NCBI GenBank assembly: GCA_029204225.1
Contig: CM055098.1
Coordinates: forward strand, 2,045,106 to 2,109,105
DNA: 64,000 nucleotides
Direction of reading: 5' to 3'
DNA from: Diphasiastrum complanatum
Taxonomy: Eukaryota > Streptophyta > Lycopodiopsida > Lycopodiales > Lycopodiaceae
The position numbers were made by a program, and so were the translations under genes. The notes under the pieces were generated by a model that searched no databases, was not told where the DNA came from, and worked only from the letters and a program-made list of their open reading frames with translations. Positions 31,521-43,021 of this stretch are shown one piece after another (the first letter of the stretch is position 1; the number at the start of each line of letters is the position of its first letter).

Positions 31521-32534
31521 AGAACACACTCTGATCCAAATCTATATGTCTTATGCTTTGATGGTATGGTTGCTTTGATTGCTCTTTATATTGATGACTT
31601 GATTATTACGAGAAATAATCAAGAGATGATAGACATGATCAAGAAAGACCTCATGAAACAATTCGAGATGACAGATCTCAGCCTGATGCATTATTGCCTT
31701 GGAGTAGAGGTGTGGCAAAAAGGACACAAAGTGGGTTTAACACAGGTGAAGTATGTCAAAGAGTTGCTGCACATGTTTAGGTTGCAAGATTGCAAACTAG
31801 TGAATACTCCTATTGACCAGGTAAAAAGCTTTCTAAGCTTGATGAGTCACAGTCATTTGATGCTACACTGTATAGGCAGTTAGTAGGGAGCTTGATCTAC
31901 CTTACCATGACTAGACCAGATATATGCTATGCTATTGGCATTGTAAGTCAGTTTATGGTAGCACCTATAGAAACGCATTGAAGGGCAGCTAAACGCATTT
32001 TGCGTGATGTGAAAGACACTTCAGAGTATGGCTAGATTTACAGGAAGCATGATGGTTTACCTGAGTTGTGTGGCTATGTGGATGCGGATTGAGGAGGTGA
32101 CTATGATGATCATAGATCCACCACAGGGTATGTATTCCAGTTTTGTGGTAGTTGCTTTTCCTAGTCTAGTAAGAAGAAAAGTACAATTGCTCTTTCAACC
32201 ACAGAGGCAGAGTATAAGGCAATGTGTAGTGCAACACATGAAGCTATATGGTTGAGACAAATCTTGGAAGAAGTTGGCATGAAGCAGAAAAATCCCATGA
32301 TATTACATAGCAACAGTCAGAGTGGCATTTAGCTAGCAAAGAATCCAGTGTTCCATGCGAGAACTAAACACATTGAGATTCAGTATCACTTTATATGTGA
32401 GAGGCTGATAAGTCGTGAAATTCATGTTGTTCATTGTAGCACAGAAGAACAACTAGCTGATTTTTCACTGAGCCACTTGTTGGAGAAAAGTTGATAAGTT
32501 TAGATCAAAGCTTTCTGTACTTCAGGTTTGTTGA
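31515..32534 (+). pseudogene. pol: Reverse transcriptase end and RNase H, element I
   Basis: ALYIDDLIITRNN carries the catalytic YIDD motif. LMHYCLGVEVWQKGHKVGL follows. After a shift near 31,860 come SLIYLTMTRPDICYAIGIVSQFM and an RNase H with several stops (GYVDADXGGDYDDHRSTTGYV, STTEAEYKAM). It ends near RTKHIEIQYHFICERL and LADF. Every part is recognisable, but at least four stops and two frameshifts make it inactive. Confidence 0.85.
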
Positions 32535-32572
32535 CTTTAAAGCTATGTATATGACTGTATATAAAGTAGACT

Positions 32573-32935
32573 CTACTTTAAGGGAGAGAGTTAGAATTAA
32601 AGTAGAATCACTGTGCTACTGTATTGTGGATCCTATCAGTGGATAAGGATCAGTTGGCCTCACCACAAGGCAAGTCGACGGGACACGCATCCCGCCAATG
32701 GCAACCTGGGTCATGCATGGGTTGCCTGAGTGAACAACTATATGTATAGTGTAATTTCGTTTTGAGAAATACAGTTGCTATGTGAGCTTGCTGTGGAGAG
32801 TGTTTTCTGTCTGTGTTACTGTGTAGCATGATCTGTGTTCCTATGCAAAGCAAATTCTAAGTGGGATGCTGTCATTGCTGCTCGGTAATAAATTCTTGCC
32901 ATGGTTAACTGGTCCTTTTGTTTGAGACTACGGAA
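32573..32935 (+). repeat. Polypurine tract and probable 3' LTR of element I
   Basis: TACTTTAAGGGAGAGA (32,573-32,588) is a polypurine tract placed after the RNase H end. The sequence TTAGAATTAAAGTAGAATC that follows resembles a copia LTR start with its first TG altered. The right boundary is not determinable because no 5' copy is present. Confidence 0.5.
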
Positions 32936-33216
32936 AGGAGTGTTGGGATCGAAAAACAAGGAACCCAAGGAGCGATCCCAATGGAATTCGAGAGTACTAA
33001 GGAAAGCAAGCTCCTTGCAGTTGAGCGCCGCTTGCCACACCATGGAATCAACCGATTGGTGGTGCCTGTGATGAAACTACTCCAAGGCGTACTGAAAATT
33101 TGCTTGGTCCTTTCAAGTCCTGGAGTTTGGAATGATGGGCCAGTTTGGTGGTGCACTAGCATCCTCCTATTTTTTGGGCCACGTCGTTCGCCTAGGGATG
33201 GGTAGATATCGGGGAT
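32936..33216 (-). other. Unassigned, possibly continuation of the ORF at 33,217-33,774
   Basis: G+C-richer than its surroundings and open in pieces on the minus strand, but no domain is recognised. It lies between element I's 3' end and the unknown ORF and may be the decayed downstream part of the same older element. Confidence 0.3.
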
Positions 33217-33774
33217 TTATGCGGAGATATCTGGGAATCCAAAAATATTTGCCCAGTTGGGGTGCCAGCTGCTCGATGATCTGTTCTTCCTTGCCTTTGA
33301 TTTCAGCATGGCAACACATTTTTTCCTCGCATCCATCTCGTCTTTTGGATAAGTGGCCTCGTACTCTTGGATGGATTCTTCAAGCGACTGTGGTTTCTTA
33401 AAGATAGTTCTGGCTCTAGGTGGGGCTATTCCGTGGCTTGGCCTTGTTTTGTGTAAATCACCAGGGGACAAAAGGTCTGATGTGGCGGCAGCCGCAGATG
33501 GATCTTCCTCAAGAATGTCATCAATAGAAAAGGACGCATCAAAGTCAACATGGGCCGAGTTGGAGGCTTGTGCGCTGGCTGGTGGGGCGCTTTGAGGTGT
33601 GGTAGGAGGCTCTCTGGTTGCAAGCAAAGCATCAAGCTGTTTTTCTAACTCTACGTTCTGTTTCTCCAACCCAGCAATTAACTCAATGAATGGTTGGGTA
33701 ATTTCAGACTGTTGAGCTTCAAAATTTTGTAACGTCATATGACAGGTCTGAAGTTTGGCTGTGATGCCATGCAA
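33217..33774 (-). CDS. Unrecognised coiled-coil protein fragment, 185 aa
   Basis: An open minus-strand frame. Residues 15-50 (QNFEAQQSEI, ELIAGLEKQNVELEKQLDAL) have the heptad pattern of a coiled coil. An Ala/Pro/Ser-rich linker and an acidic patch (SIDDILEEDP) follow, then a basic C-terminal part (ARTIFKKPQSLEESIQEYEA, KSKARKNRSSSSW). Base composition is richer in G+C than its neighbours. LTR J begins at 33,776, so the natural start was probably removed by that insertion. I do not recognise the family. It could be an accessory ORF of an older retroelement or a host gene exon. Confidence 0.45.
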   Translation of the reverse strand: MHGITAKLQTCHMTLQNFEAQQSEITQPFIELIAGLEKQNVELEKQLDALLATREPPTTPQSAPPASAQASNSAHVDFDASFSIDDILEEDPSAAAATSDLLSPGDLHKTRPSHGIAPPRARTIFKKPQSLEESIQEYEATYPKDEMDARKKCVAMLKSKARKNRSSSSWHPNWANIFGFPDISA

Positions 33775-33775
33775 A

Positions 33776-34370
33776 TGTCAAAAATTGAATATTAACATAA
33801 ATATGGCATAATATACTCAAAAATGAAGATATGAGATAAATTATGAAGAGGGCTAGGTCATTTTTTGAGAATATATATCCTAGGTACTTGTCTATCTGTT
33901 TTCCTGACTGGCATTGACATAAGTTTCTAACGTGCTCGAAAACCATTTGTACTCTTTAACCATTAAGTTGGACTTTAGTTGTTGAGGACTATTGTCTATG
34001 AACAAATAGTTCGCGAACTCGATTAATTAATTGTCTGCGCAGTTGCGAATACATCGAACAATTCTCGATTCTTTGTTGACACCTTAGTCAGCCAGAGTGT
34101 AGTCTGCTGTACTACTCTGATAACATTTCATTTGTAGAACACACTTCCTTCAATTCGATAGAGGCCAGATTGTTGTTTTGAATTCATTAACATTATCCAT
34201 TCCAAATATAAGTAATACTGGTTACTTTTTAATGTCTGTCGACAAATAGAATAACATTCGAAACCACCTGCCATAATTACCCCAAAAACATAACTTTCTA
34301 ACGTTGTCCTCTGTGGGAACAATACTTTTCACTACAAAATTTATATTAACCCTGTTGGTATAGCGTGACA
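33776..34370 (+). repeat. Probable 5' LTR of gypsy element J
   Basis: A TG..CA bounded stretch (TGTCAAAAATTG to GTATAGCGTGACA). It contains the phrase TCCTCTGTGGGAACAATAC near 34,308, typical of plant gypsy LTR ends. It is supported by the primer site 12 bp downstream and gag after that. No 3' LTR remains for comparison, so the left end is inferred. Confidence 0.6.
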
Positions 34371-34382
34371 TATACCAATTTT

Positions 34383-34397
34383 TGGTGCCGTTGCGGA
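34383..34397 (+). promoter_or_regulatory. Primer-binding site of gypsy element J
   Basis: TGGTGCCGTTGCGGA closely matches the plant Athila/Tat-type site TGGCGCCGTTGCCGG, complementary to the 3' end of Asp tRNA, with a few changes. Confidence 0.8.
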
Positions 34398-34589
34398 GTA
34401 TAGTTTAGGAAAGTTATAAGAAATCTGAAGATCCATTTCCATCTCTAATATATGTTAGATAGAGAATCGAGATTAGAAAGATACCGAAAGCTTAGAGAGG
34501 AGTTTTTATGAAGACAGAGTGAAAGTACTAGTTGTAGAAATCTAGATGAAATCACTGCTCAGTTACTTGAACTCCTAATTAGCTTCGGT

Positions 34590-35070
34590 ATGGAGGGTCC
34601 TGCTGCACGCTTCACTTCTATCTCTAAAATTAAATATGATTATTTTAAAGGGATCAACTCTGATGATGCAGATAGCTATGTCTCACAATTTGAGTCAATA
34701 GCCAATGCGAATAACGAGGGAATTGACGTAGACAAACTACGAATTTTCCCTGGTCTGCTAAGAAAGCAGACGCGTATCTGATATAGCCAGGTAGAACCAG
34801 GCCGTGTAGGAACCTGGTACCTGTTGAAAGATGCGTTTCTGAACCAGTTCAGAGAGATAGGTTACAAATCTAGAATTCTTGGACGACTGAACAATGTTCA
34901 GAAGAAGAGTAAAGAATCTCTTCGCAAATATACAGGTAAGGTTAAAAACCTCATAGAAAAACTAGCCGGTGTATATCCCATGGATATGCAAATCGAATGG
35001 TTTTTGGCTGGTCTACCACGACAGAGACAGTATCGTCTCAATCCTAAATACTCTCTAATGGTCAAGGATG
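34590..35070 (+). pseudogene. gag: Gag fragment, gypsy element J
   Basis: MEGPAARFTSISKIKYDYFK, then DADSYVSQFESIANANN and a stop near 34,780. A second frame follows from about 34,800: LLKDAFLNQFREIGYKSRIL, SLRKYTGKVKNLIEKLAGVY, ending IEWFLAGLPRQRQYRLN. This is a retrotransposon gag core. The frame jumps at about 35,045 straight into reverse transcriptase, so the zinc knuckle and protease are deleted. Confidence 0.8.
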
Positions 35071-36744
35071 AACTTAACAAACACCTTAAGGCAAGTATAA
35101 TCTATCCTGTCTTAAGTAGTGAATGGGTTTTACCCATTGTTGTCGTCCCGAAGAAGAAGACTGACAAAATACGAATGTGTCAGGATTTTCGAAAACTCAA
35201 TGCTGCCACTAGGACGGACCATCATCCTTTGCCTTTTAGTGATTCCATCCTAGATCAGGTTGCTTGTCAAGATCATTACAGTTTCTGTGACGGCTTTTTT
35301 GGATATATCAGGTGGGAGTGCAAAAGAAGGATCGCTCAAAGACCACATTCACGACGGATTGGGGCACTTATGCCTACAACAAAATGCCCTTTGGTCTTTG
35401 TAATGCTCCAGCGACTTTTCAGCGAATCATGATGTTAATTTTCGCTGCCTTCTTGAGAACTTTTCTTGAAATATTTATTGATGATTTCTGTGTGTACAGT
35501 GATATAAAGACACACCTACAGAAGCTGAAATTAACATTGCAATGGTGTCGAGATACTGGTTTATCTCTTCCTCCAGAGAAATATTTTTTTGGTATGAAAG
35601 AAGAAATATTGCTCGGACACAAAATATCTAACAGAGGAATAGAAGTCGACAAAGATAAAGTCGAGCTTATAAAGAACCTCATGATACCAACCAATTTGCA
35701 TGAACTAAGAGCTTTCTTAGGACATGTTGGTTATTACAGGAGATTTAATCAAAATCATGCTTCTATTGCTGCCTCTCTTACACATCTACTGAAGAAACAA
35801 GTGGAATACTTGTGGACGAATGAACAGTAGAAAGCATTTGAAGATCTTAAGCAAAGGTTGATCAATGCTCCTATTTTGAGACCACCCAACTGGGCTATTT
35901 CATTTCACAGTTATGTGGATGTTTCTGCATTTGCTATTGGCGTCTCTCTAAGCCAGAAGGACGACCAGAAGAAAGATCATCCCATCTACTATGCGAGTCG
36001 ACAGCTCGGTGCATCAGAGAAAAATTATTCGGCTATAGAAAGGGAAGCACTTGGCATGATTTTCACTGTTAAAAAATTTCGGCATTATTTGTTGGGATAT
36101 GCATTTATTTTTCATGTGGATCATTATGCTCTTAAGTATCTTGTACCAGATCTATCAGGATGAATTGCTCGATGGGTTCTACTTCTGCAAGAATTCACTT
36201 ATCAAGTAGAGCTTCGTCAAGGAAAGTATCATACAAATGTTGATTATCTATCACAACTCAACACTGGAAAAATTGAAGATCCTATCAATGATGATTTTCC
36301 AGACGAACATTTATTCGAGATTTCATCTACAAATTCGTTATATTCCAATATCATTACTTATCTCAAGAATCAGATATATCCGGATGGTTATGATTTGGAG
36401 CAAAAGATAGTTTTTCAATATAAGGTAGCACCTTATACAATTATTAACAATGTTCTGTACAAGCTTCGTGCAGATCATCAGCTTCGAAGATGTCTCGAAT
36501 CCGAAGACATTAAAAAGGTCGTTAAAGCCTTACACTCAGAAGATGCTGGTGGACATTTTGCTTTAAAGAACACAGTTAATAAGTTATTGACTGCCAAGTA
36601 TTAGTGGCCGACAATGTTCAAGGATGTATCAAACTTTATTCGTTCATGTGATCCATGCCAAAGATCTGGTAAGCCTACAAAATCAATGAATTGGCCGTTG
36701 ACACCAATCCTTCCTCTTGCACCATTCGAGAAGTGGGGGATTGA
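35045..36744 (+). pseudogene. pol: Reverse transcriptase, RNase H and integrase start, element J
   Basis: In order: KASIIYPVLSSEWVLPIVVV, RMCQDFRKLNAATRTDHHPL, YNKMPFGLCNAPATFQRIM, the catalytic FIDDFCVYSD near 35,480, RAFLGHVGYYRRF, and RNase H (HSYVDVSAFAIGVSLSQ, the Asp position replaced by V then D; SAIEREALGMIFTVKKF). The H2C2 zinc region includes NVLYKLRADHQLRRC, HSEDAGGHF, then SFIRSCDPCQRSGKP. Integrase stops at EKWGIDF, where 36,744/36,745 joins a copia LTR. Stops lie near 35,313, 35,828, 36,161 and 36,601. Confidence 0.9.
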
Positions 36745-36832
36745 CTTTACTAAGCCAAAAGAGCTGAATTCATCTTTGGCATTTTTAGGACCCATATTGA
36801 CAACATTAGATAGATTTTTCAATATTTTGACA
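36745..36832 (-). repeat. Truncated 3' LTR of element D (88 bp)
   Basis: Minus strand: TGTCAAAATATTG to GGCTTAGTAAAG, the first 88 bp of the B/D LTR, then directly antisense gypsy J integrase. The polypurine tract GATACATTTTTAGGAG (36,833-36,848) precedes it. The same composite occurs at 11,775-11,917. Confidence 0.9.
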
Positions 36833-36847
36833 CTCCTAAAAATGTAT

Positions 36848-38140
36848 CTAATGTGGATCAAGCATTGATCTTGAGATAAGACCAAGATTAGACCTATGCT
36901 TTAAGAAGGCACTTTTGCAAAGTGGTTTTGTGAGAAGATCAGCAATACATGAAGATGTGTCCACATGTTCTAAGTTGATTTCACCTCCAATGAGCTTTTC
37001 CCTTACAAAATGGTGTGCCACTTCTATATGCTTGCTTGTTGCATGAAAAATAGGATCGCTTGCAAGAGCTTGTGCCGATATGTTGTCACATTTGATCAAA
37101 GGAATATCATCCTCTTTGATGCACTTTAGCTCCATGATTAACCTCTTGATCCAAAGCACCTCTTTAGTTGTTGTGGTGAGTGCTTTGTACTCAGCCTCAC
37201 AAGATGATAGAGATATGGTATCTTGCTTCTTTGAAAGCCAAGACACAAAATTGCCTCCAAGAAAGATAGTATATGCATTAATGGACTTTTGATCCATTTT
37301 ATCACTTGCAAAATTGGAATCCGAATAGCCAACAATGGTTAGATCTTCATTCTTGTACAATAAACCATAATCTTGAGTAGAAGATACATATCTTAGAACT
37401 CTCTTGGCCATCTTCCAATGTTGGATGTTAGGATCTTGCATAAATTGACTCAATTTGTGCACACAATAGCTCAAATCGGGTCTAGTGATAGTAAGCCAAA
37501 TTAAAGAGCCTATAAGACTCCTATAAAGTGTGATGTCCTCAAAGGATCTTTCATCACCTTTAATAGGATATTTTACATGTTGCTCCATGGGAGTATCTAT
37601 GCCTTTACAACTTTGCATATTGAATTTTCTCAACATAGAAAAGACATATCTAGATTGACAAATAAAAGCATACTCTTCATGAAAATCAATCTCAAGGCCC
37701 AAAATGTAATGGATCTCTCCTAGATCTTGCATTTTAAACTCTTTTCCTAATGCATCTTTGGTTTCTTGAACTAGCATCAAACAACTTCCACTAAGAATAA
37801 TGTCATCTACATAGATTAGGACTACCATCAAATTTTAAGTACATAGAAGGATCATAGTCACTAAGCACAAATCCTAATGAAAGTAGAAAGTTGTTGAGTC
37901 TTGAATACCATGATCTAGGTGCTTGCTTTAAGCCATAAAGACTTTTAAATAGCAAACACCTTAGATTTATCTTTGATAAATCCTTGAGGCTGTTCCATGT
38001 ATATCTCCTCCTCAAGATAGCCATTCAAAAAAGCGTTGGAGACATCAAGTTGAAACAGTTTCCACTTAAAAAATAAGGCAAGAGAGATTATGATTCTTCT
38101 ATGCCATAGTTCCTCCAAAGACATATGAGTAGCAAAAGCA
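36848..38140 (-). pseudogene. pol: Reverse transcriptase (partial) and RNase H, element D
   Basis: IIISLALFFKWKLFQLDVSNAF to EEEIYMEQPQGFIKDKSKV, then RSLYGLKQAPRSWY. A 40-bp-scale deletion near 37,830 leads into VLIYVDDIILSGSC (catalytic YVDD). An open stretch of about 325 codons follows through RNase H (DSNFASDKMDQKS, SSCEAEYKALTTTTKEV) to SMLDPH and the stop at 36,848. RNase H lacks the stop present in element B, so D is the better preserved copy in this part. Confidence 0.9.
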
Positions 38141-39455
38141 CTATCACAAGCGTTAGCATACTCTTTGGGATCAAGCTTGTAGATTCCACCATATCTAGAC
38201 CCAAATGCAAGGATCTCATCATGCTTCTTGATTGTAAATGTATCAACATTGAAATTCACATCTAGTCCACTATCAAACAATTGCCCAACACTAATAAGAA
38301 TTTTTGTTAACTTGGGAACAAAAAGTACATTAGACAAAGAAATAAATTTTGATGAAGAAAGCTTTAAGGGAATGGTCCCTATGCCTTCAATAGCACACTC
38401 ATGATCATTTGCTGTGTAGATGGACTTCTTGGCTCCTTCATAAGGTGACATGGATGAAAAAGAATACTTGGAGCTACACATATGTGAGTAAGCTCCACTG
38501 TCGATATACCACAAACCATCCTTCTTGAAAGGTGATGAAGAAAAACTCGAGACCATAAGAGATCCCTCTCCATCACTTGCATGAGCATCTTCCTTCTCTT
38601 CAGTAGAAATGTTGGCTTGCTTGAATTGATTCTTCTTCTTGAAGCGATTGGTGGCATAATGCCCCTTCTTGCCAAAAAAGAAACACTTGATGTTTTTCTT
38701 CTTCTTCTTGGATGTGAAAGCTTGAGAGGACTCATCCTCATCTCCTTTCTCCTTGGAAATAAGATTGTTCTTGCTTGAAGAGGATTTATGTGATTCTTAG
38801 TTCTTGTCTTGTGCTTGTCTTTGGTAAAGAGAGCTTTACCATCAATGTTGAGAGACAGTCTCTCCATTTTTAAGAGTTTATACTCTTGTCTTGATTCTTC
38901 AGAAATGAGCACACTTTGGAGTGCTTCGAAACTTGGTACCTCCTCCTTAATGGCATAACTTTGATCAAGATTGTCATATTTCTCCTTTAACCCATTAAGT
39001 ATGACTTGAACAAGTTCATTTTGGTTGATGGAGTCTCCTATGCATGACAATTCTCTATGGAGGTCTTTAACTCTCATTACATAAGCTGAAGCACATTCAT
39101 CACTTCTCTGTACACTTTGAAAAATTTGGTTTCTTAGTGTTAGAAGTCTAGAAGTATTCTTTGCCTCATAGATAGACTTGAGAGTATCCCAAGCATCTTT
39201 GGTATTAGTACAGGCACCAATTTCTCTTAAGATGTCATTTGAGACAATCATCTTAAAATAATGCAGAGCCATCCTGGCTCTCTTTTTGTACTTTGGAATT
39301 TCTTGAGCAATTTGTGGTTCTTCTTCAATGCCAAGTACAATATCCATCACATCTTGTAGTATTAAGACAGATTCCATTCTAACCTTCCAAATTGAGTAGC
39401 TGGAGGTTGGCAATCTTTCACTTGCTTCTAATAGAAAGACACCCATTGAAGTCAT
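38090..39455 (-). pseudogene. gag: Gag-protease region, element D
   Basis: MTSMGVFLLEASERLPTSSY, then a long open gag. After a frameshift near 38,790 the knuckle appears as CFFGKKGHYATNC-like with its second Cys altered (FFWQEGALCHQ in another frame). The protease motif LWYIDSGAYSHM is near 38,515 (Ser changed to Tyr). Then MSLEELWHRR is joined directly to the reverse transcriptase segment IIISLALF at about 38,100. Integrase is entirely missing. Confidence 0.85.
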
Positions 39456-40189
39456 AAAGAATTATGGAGATAAGAAAAGATGGATAAAAGAATTGCTTAT
39501 CTTCTCACTATAGGGACCAATCAAGGGTACGAAACCAAATCATATGTATGACTTAGCAAAAAATTGTGAGATAGATCTCACTAGCTTGACAATCTCTCTT
39601 TGAACCATCAAAAAAGATGAGGTATGGCAAAAGTTATGGTTCTCTGAATTTCACACGTGTGAAATATTCCAAAAATGTCAAATTGGCTCAAATACAATCT
39701 ATTTGTATGAAACAATTTGTCTAGAACCTATAAATCTTGTCTAAATCACATATAGATGAGATTGGTCAACTTCTGGATGATTTTTGTGATCATTCAAGCA
39801 ATAAATGACATGTACTCACGATTTGCCATAGGTCTAGGCGCACTACCTACGACTCTTCAAAAGCTTATAACTTATGATTGGCTTATCCAACTATCATGAT
39901 TCAAATTGCATCAGATTCTACACAGTTCTAGCTTTCTAGTGGGCTAATTTGCTTAAAATTTTGATCTGAGTTGAGAGAGAACCACCAAACTAAAAATGGG
40001 CGGATGTCACACGTGCCAGCACCTGAAATTCCGTACAGTACCTGATTTGGCCCATTCAATGTGGTTGAAGTTCAGAATCACAAGAAAACTGCAAACTAGC
40101 TAGAAGGTAGAATCTAGACAATTCCTAGCTTGAGATCTGATCAAATCTGCAAACTTTTTGATTAGATTTGCTTGTAAGCTATGATACCA

Positions 40190-40587
40190 TGCTGAATTCA
40201 CACGTGTGGGATGCCCTACACATGTATTTTTTATCTCCTAAGCACAATAACACCATAAAGATCAGACTAGCATTGGTTGTCAAGAGGAAAGTTGATCATA
40301 CAAGCAATATTATTGTGTTACAAGCATGATCTGTCAACAAAACATAAGACTAAGCATCATAAATGCCTCTACTCGGCTAGAGAGAGAAAGTAGCAAGTAA
40401 AAAACTCGTGGAGAGAGAGAGGGCACAAAGAGCTTGTTTCCAAATTTGCATTACACACAAATTTCATCATCTTCTCACTGAGAGTACATCACATATATAT
40501 AGATCCATGGACTCTTCTCCTACTTTGAGTTGAATTGGAGTTGTGGATCCACCTCTCAAGCTATCTAGACTTATCCAAGCCACCTCA
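40190..40587 (-). repeat. Element D 5' LTR, 3' two thirds
   Basis: Minus strand: ends GTGTGAATTCAGCA next to the primer site. CACACGTGTG is at 40,199-40,208 and a TATATATAG box near 40,493. Similarity to LTR B stops at GCCACCTCA (40,587), where the cassette leader begins. Confidence 0.9.
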
Positions 40588-41672
40588 ATTTATAACACTC
40601 TAAAGTTCCATCTCAGTGAGACCAAGACATAGAGAAGCTTGCGAGAGTTAGCTCACTAGTGCCTTTGTGAGAGTTCCCAGTGGAAAAAATATGGGAAAAT
40701 ACCAAAGAACCCTCGTAGACACTAAAATTTTGAGTTCTAGTGGGCAACAACCTTCGCAGAGAATTCTGAAGTTCCATCTCAGTGAGACCAAGACATAGAA
40801 GAGTCTGCGAGAGTTAGTTTGATTCCAGTGAGCAAAAAATTGGGTTTAAGTGTTAAAAAATCACTAAAAGGTGACGATCCAGCAAATCCTTCCAAAGAGA
40901 ACTCTCGTAGACCATAAAAAATATCGTCAAAAAACACTCTAAAAGAACACTTTTTTCATGATTTTTGGAGATCCCCTGGGAAATAGGTCTTTGAGACTTG
41001 GATAGTCACTAGATCTGACCCATATTATGAAAATCTCTGTGAGAGTTACTGATGGAAAAAACATCATTTTTAAATGTATGTGAGGGTTCCAAGAAGCAAA
41101 ATATTCAGAACCTTCGCAGAGCATCAAGATCATCAAACCAACCTTTGCAAGGGGCATAAATGGAATCAAAACAATGAAATTAGTCTGTCTACATGGTCTG
41201 ATCTTGAAAATCCAGCCACAGGAGCAAGTTGTGTAAGCATTCACTTCTTGCGAGGATTGAACCCTCAGAAACTGCCTGAACCCTCGCAGGGCAGTCAAAT
41301 CACCTTCTGAACTCTTGCAGACTTCTTTGAGGTCTTAGAATTTTGTGAAGGTCCTTGCCAAAATATGGGTGGAATTGAACAAGGAAAAGTGGATTTTACC
41401 TAATACGCACTCTAAATTTCGCTATATAAGGGCTAAATTCAAGTCGTCTGTCACCTTTCCTAGCGAAGCTCTACTCAAATTTCGACCAAATTTTCCAAGT
41501 TCTCCAAATGTGACCAAACTTCATACAAGCCATCATCTGCATACTATGAACCCAAAACTGCACTTTGAACTACTGTTACTACCATCCAACTCTTGTTATC
41601 CACTGTTTCCATCACTTTTTACCTTTTCCACCATTTTTTCTACTTTTTTGCACTTTAACTATCACTGCCAAC
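40588..41672 (+). promoter_or_regulatory. Leader and TATA box of cassette copy 3
   Basis: At least ten motifs of the type CTGCGAGGGTTC / GAACCCTCGCAG, with variants, occur at about 40,640, 40,710, 40,750, 40,806, 40,898, 41,037, 41,077, 41,108, 41,255 and 41,280, in both orientations. A TATATAAGGGC box at 41,423-41,433 lies about 250 bp before the ATG at 41,673. No PBS or LTR end is visible between box and ATG. Confidence 0.65.
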
Positions 41673-42026
41673 ATGGCCTCCTCACCTTCTGATGACTTTG
41701 GCACCAAGCAGGGGATCCAACGTGAGATACCCTCAGCCACCCATATTTGGCCTTTGCCTTCTGAAGCCCTAATTAAACCATGGCTCTATGTTGCTGGCTC
41801 ATTTCTTAAAGCAATGGATTTTTACCCAATGCTTTTCAGCTCTGACATCAACCTGGGCCTCGCCCTTCACGCTTACGCCACCTGGGACATGCCGAAGTCG
41901 CATTTCCACTTTTTGTACCAGGGTACACCATGTACAAGGTATGGATTAATGCGGACTCGATGGTCATTGTCGACATTATGTCCGGTGACCGCCAGCCCAT
42001 CTCTCATCGTCAGGCAAAAGCCCAGA
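41673..42026 (+). pseudogene. Cassette ORF copy 3, fused to copia gag
   Basis: MASSPSDDFGTKQGIQREIP, then HIWPLPSEALIKPW, MDFYPMLFSSDINLGLALHA and FHFLYQGT. A one-base shift leads to MYKVWINADSMVIVDIMSGD and RQPISHRQAKAQ. The codon after GTK is CAG here, where copies 2 and 4 have TAG. At 42,027 the frame runs without a break into copia gag of element L (NLTSTNYSTLKVRIES). The combined frame 41,930-42,289 is an in-frame chimera of about 119 residues. Confidence 0.7.
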
Positions 42027-42184
42027 TAAACCTCACCTCTACAAATTATAGTACATTGAAAGTGAGGATAGAATCAATTCTTGTACTTCAAGATCTAATA
42101 GATATAGTGAATGGGAATGAGGAGGAACCAAATAATCCTCAAGAAATTCCCAAATTCCAGAAAAGAGCAAGAGTTTCTCTTCAT

Positions 42185-42189
42185 GTTTT
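42185..42189. repeat. Target-site duplication of element K (GTTTT)
   Basis: GTTTT at 42,185-42,189 and again at 46,607-46,611. They flank K's LTRs exactly, and joining the two sides restores element L's gag coding. Confidence 0.92.
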
Positions 42190-43021
42190 TGTGCAAAAAG
42201 TACAAAAAGGACCAAGAGTGGATCCTAACCTGATCCTCAAGAGGGATTGGTTGTCAGATTACTTGATCTATCAATCTACTTCAGATTAAGATCAATCTAG
42301 ATCAATTCTAGACACAAAATCCTAACAAAAACAATCATTAATTGAAGGTAAGCGTACTTTATGGTTTCACACGTGTGAAACACTGTCTGAGTATGGACTC
42401 CAACCTGAAAATCAAGTATACATTGATAGAACCTCAAAACAATCAAAACAAATGTAGACAAATGGAGAGAATCACTCAAAATTGCTTCCAAAACCAAGAT
42501 TGGTGTCTCCCATTGATTATGGCCAAATGTGGCTCTATATATACAATAAGTGAGAGCTCGTGGTACTGATCATCCCTCTGATCCCACATGTGTGAAGGTG
42601 CTTTGTCATATGATGATTCATCATGCAAAATTGACACTTGGACAAAACCATCTATTTTGAGCACTTTTGGTCCATTTGCCTTCTATATGGAGATCTACTT
42701 GGAAATCTTCTATAATTCAAAATTCGCCTACCTCAGCTTATTCCACACATGTGAGTTGTCCTCTACACATGGGATATGACACCTAACCAAAGGATGTGGC
42801 TCATGCAATCAATAGATTGATGCCATGTGTCATATGTCTAGAAAACTAGTTTTTGGCCTTTTAAGCCACTAGAACTTGAATTAAATCATATGTACATCCT
42901 ATATGATTATGGTACATGACAAGTACACTAGTTTCACACATGAAAACAAGCTCCACACATGTGTGTTCATCTATATACAAGATTTTTGGCCTCTACCAAG
43001 CTTATTTTTGCATTTTTCACA
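42190..43021 (-). repeat. Element K 3' LTR (832 bp)
   Basis: TGTGAAAAATGC to CTTTTTGCACA on the minus strand. TATATATA at about 42,535-42,544. CACACGTGTG at 42,368-42,377 with the neighbouring block GAGTATGGACTCC. Several CACATGTG variants are also present. Confidence 0.92.

Larger units (their letters stand above)
36745..40587 (-). mobile_element. Element D, copia, internally deleted and truncated at both LTRs
   Basis: B-family element on the minus strand. The partial 5' LTR is 40,190-40,587, and the primer site (TGGTATCATAGC) 40,178-40,189. Gag-protease runs from 39,455, then a deletion of integrase and the start of reverse transcriptase, the remaining pol to 36,848, and 88 bp of 3' LTR. 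The leader (39,456-40,177) matches element B's leader. It contains TTTCACACGTGTGAAA near 39,648-39,663. Confidence 0.9.
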
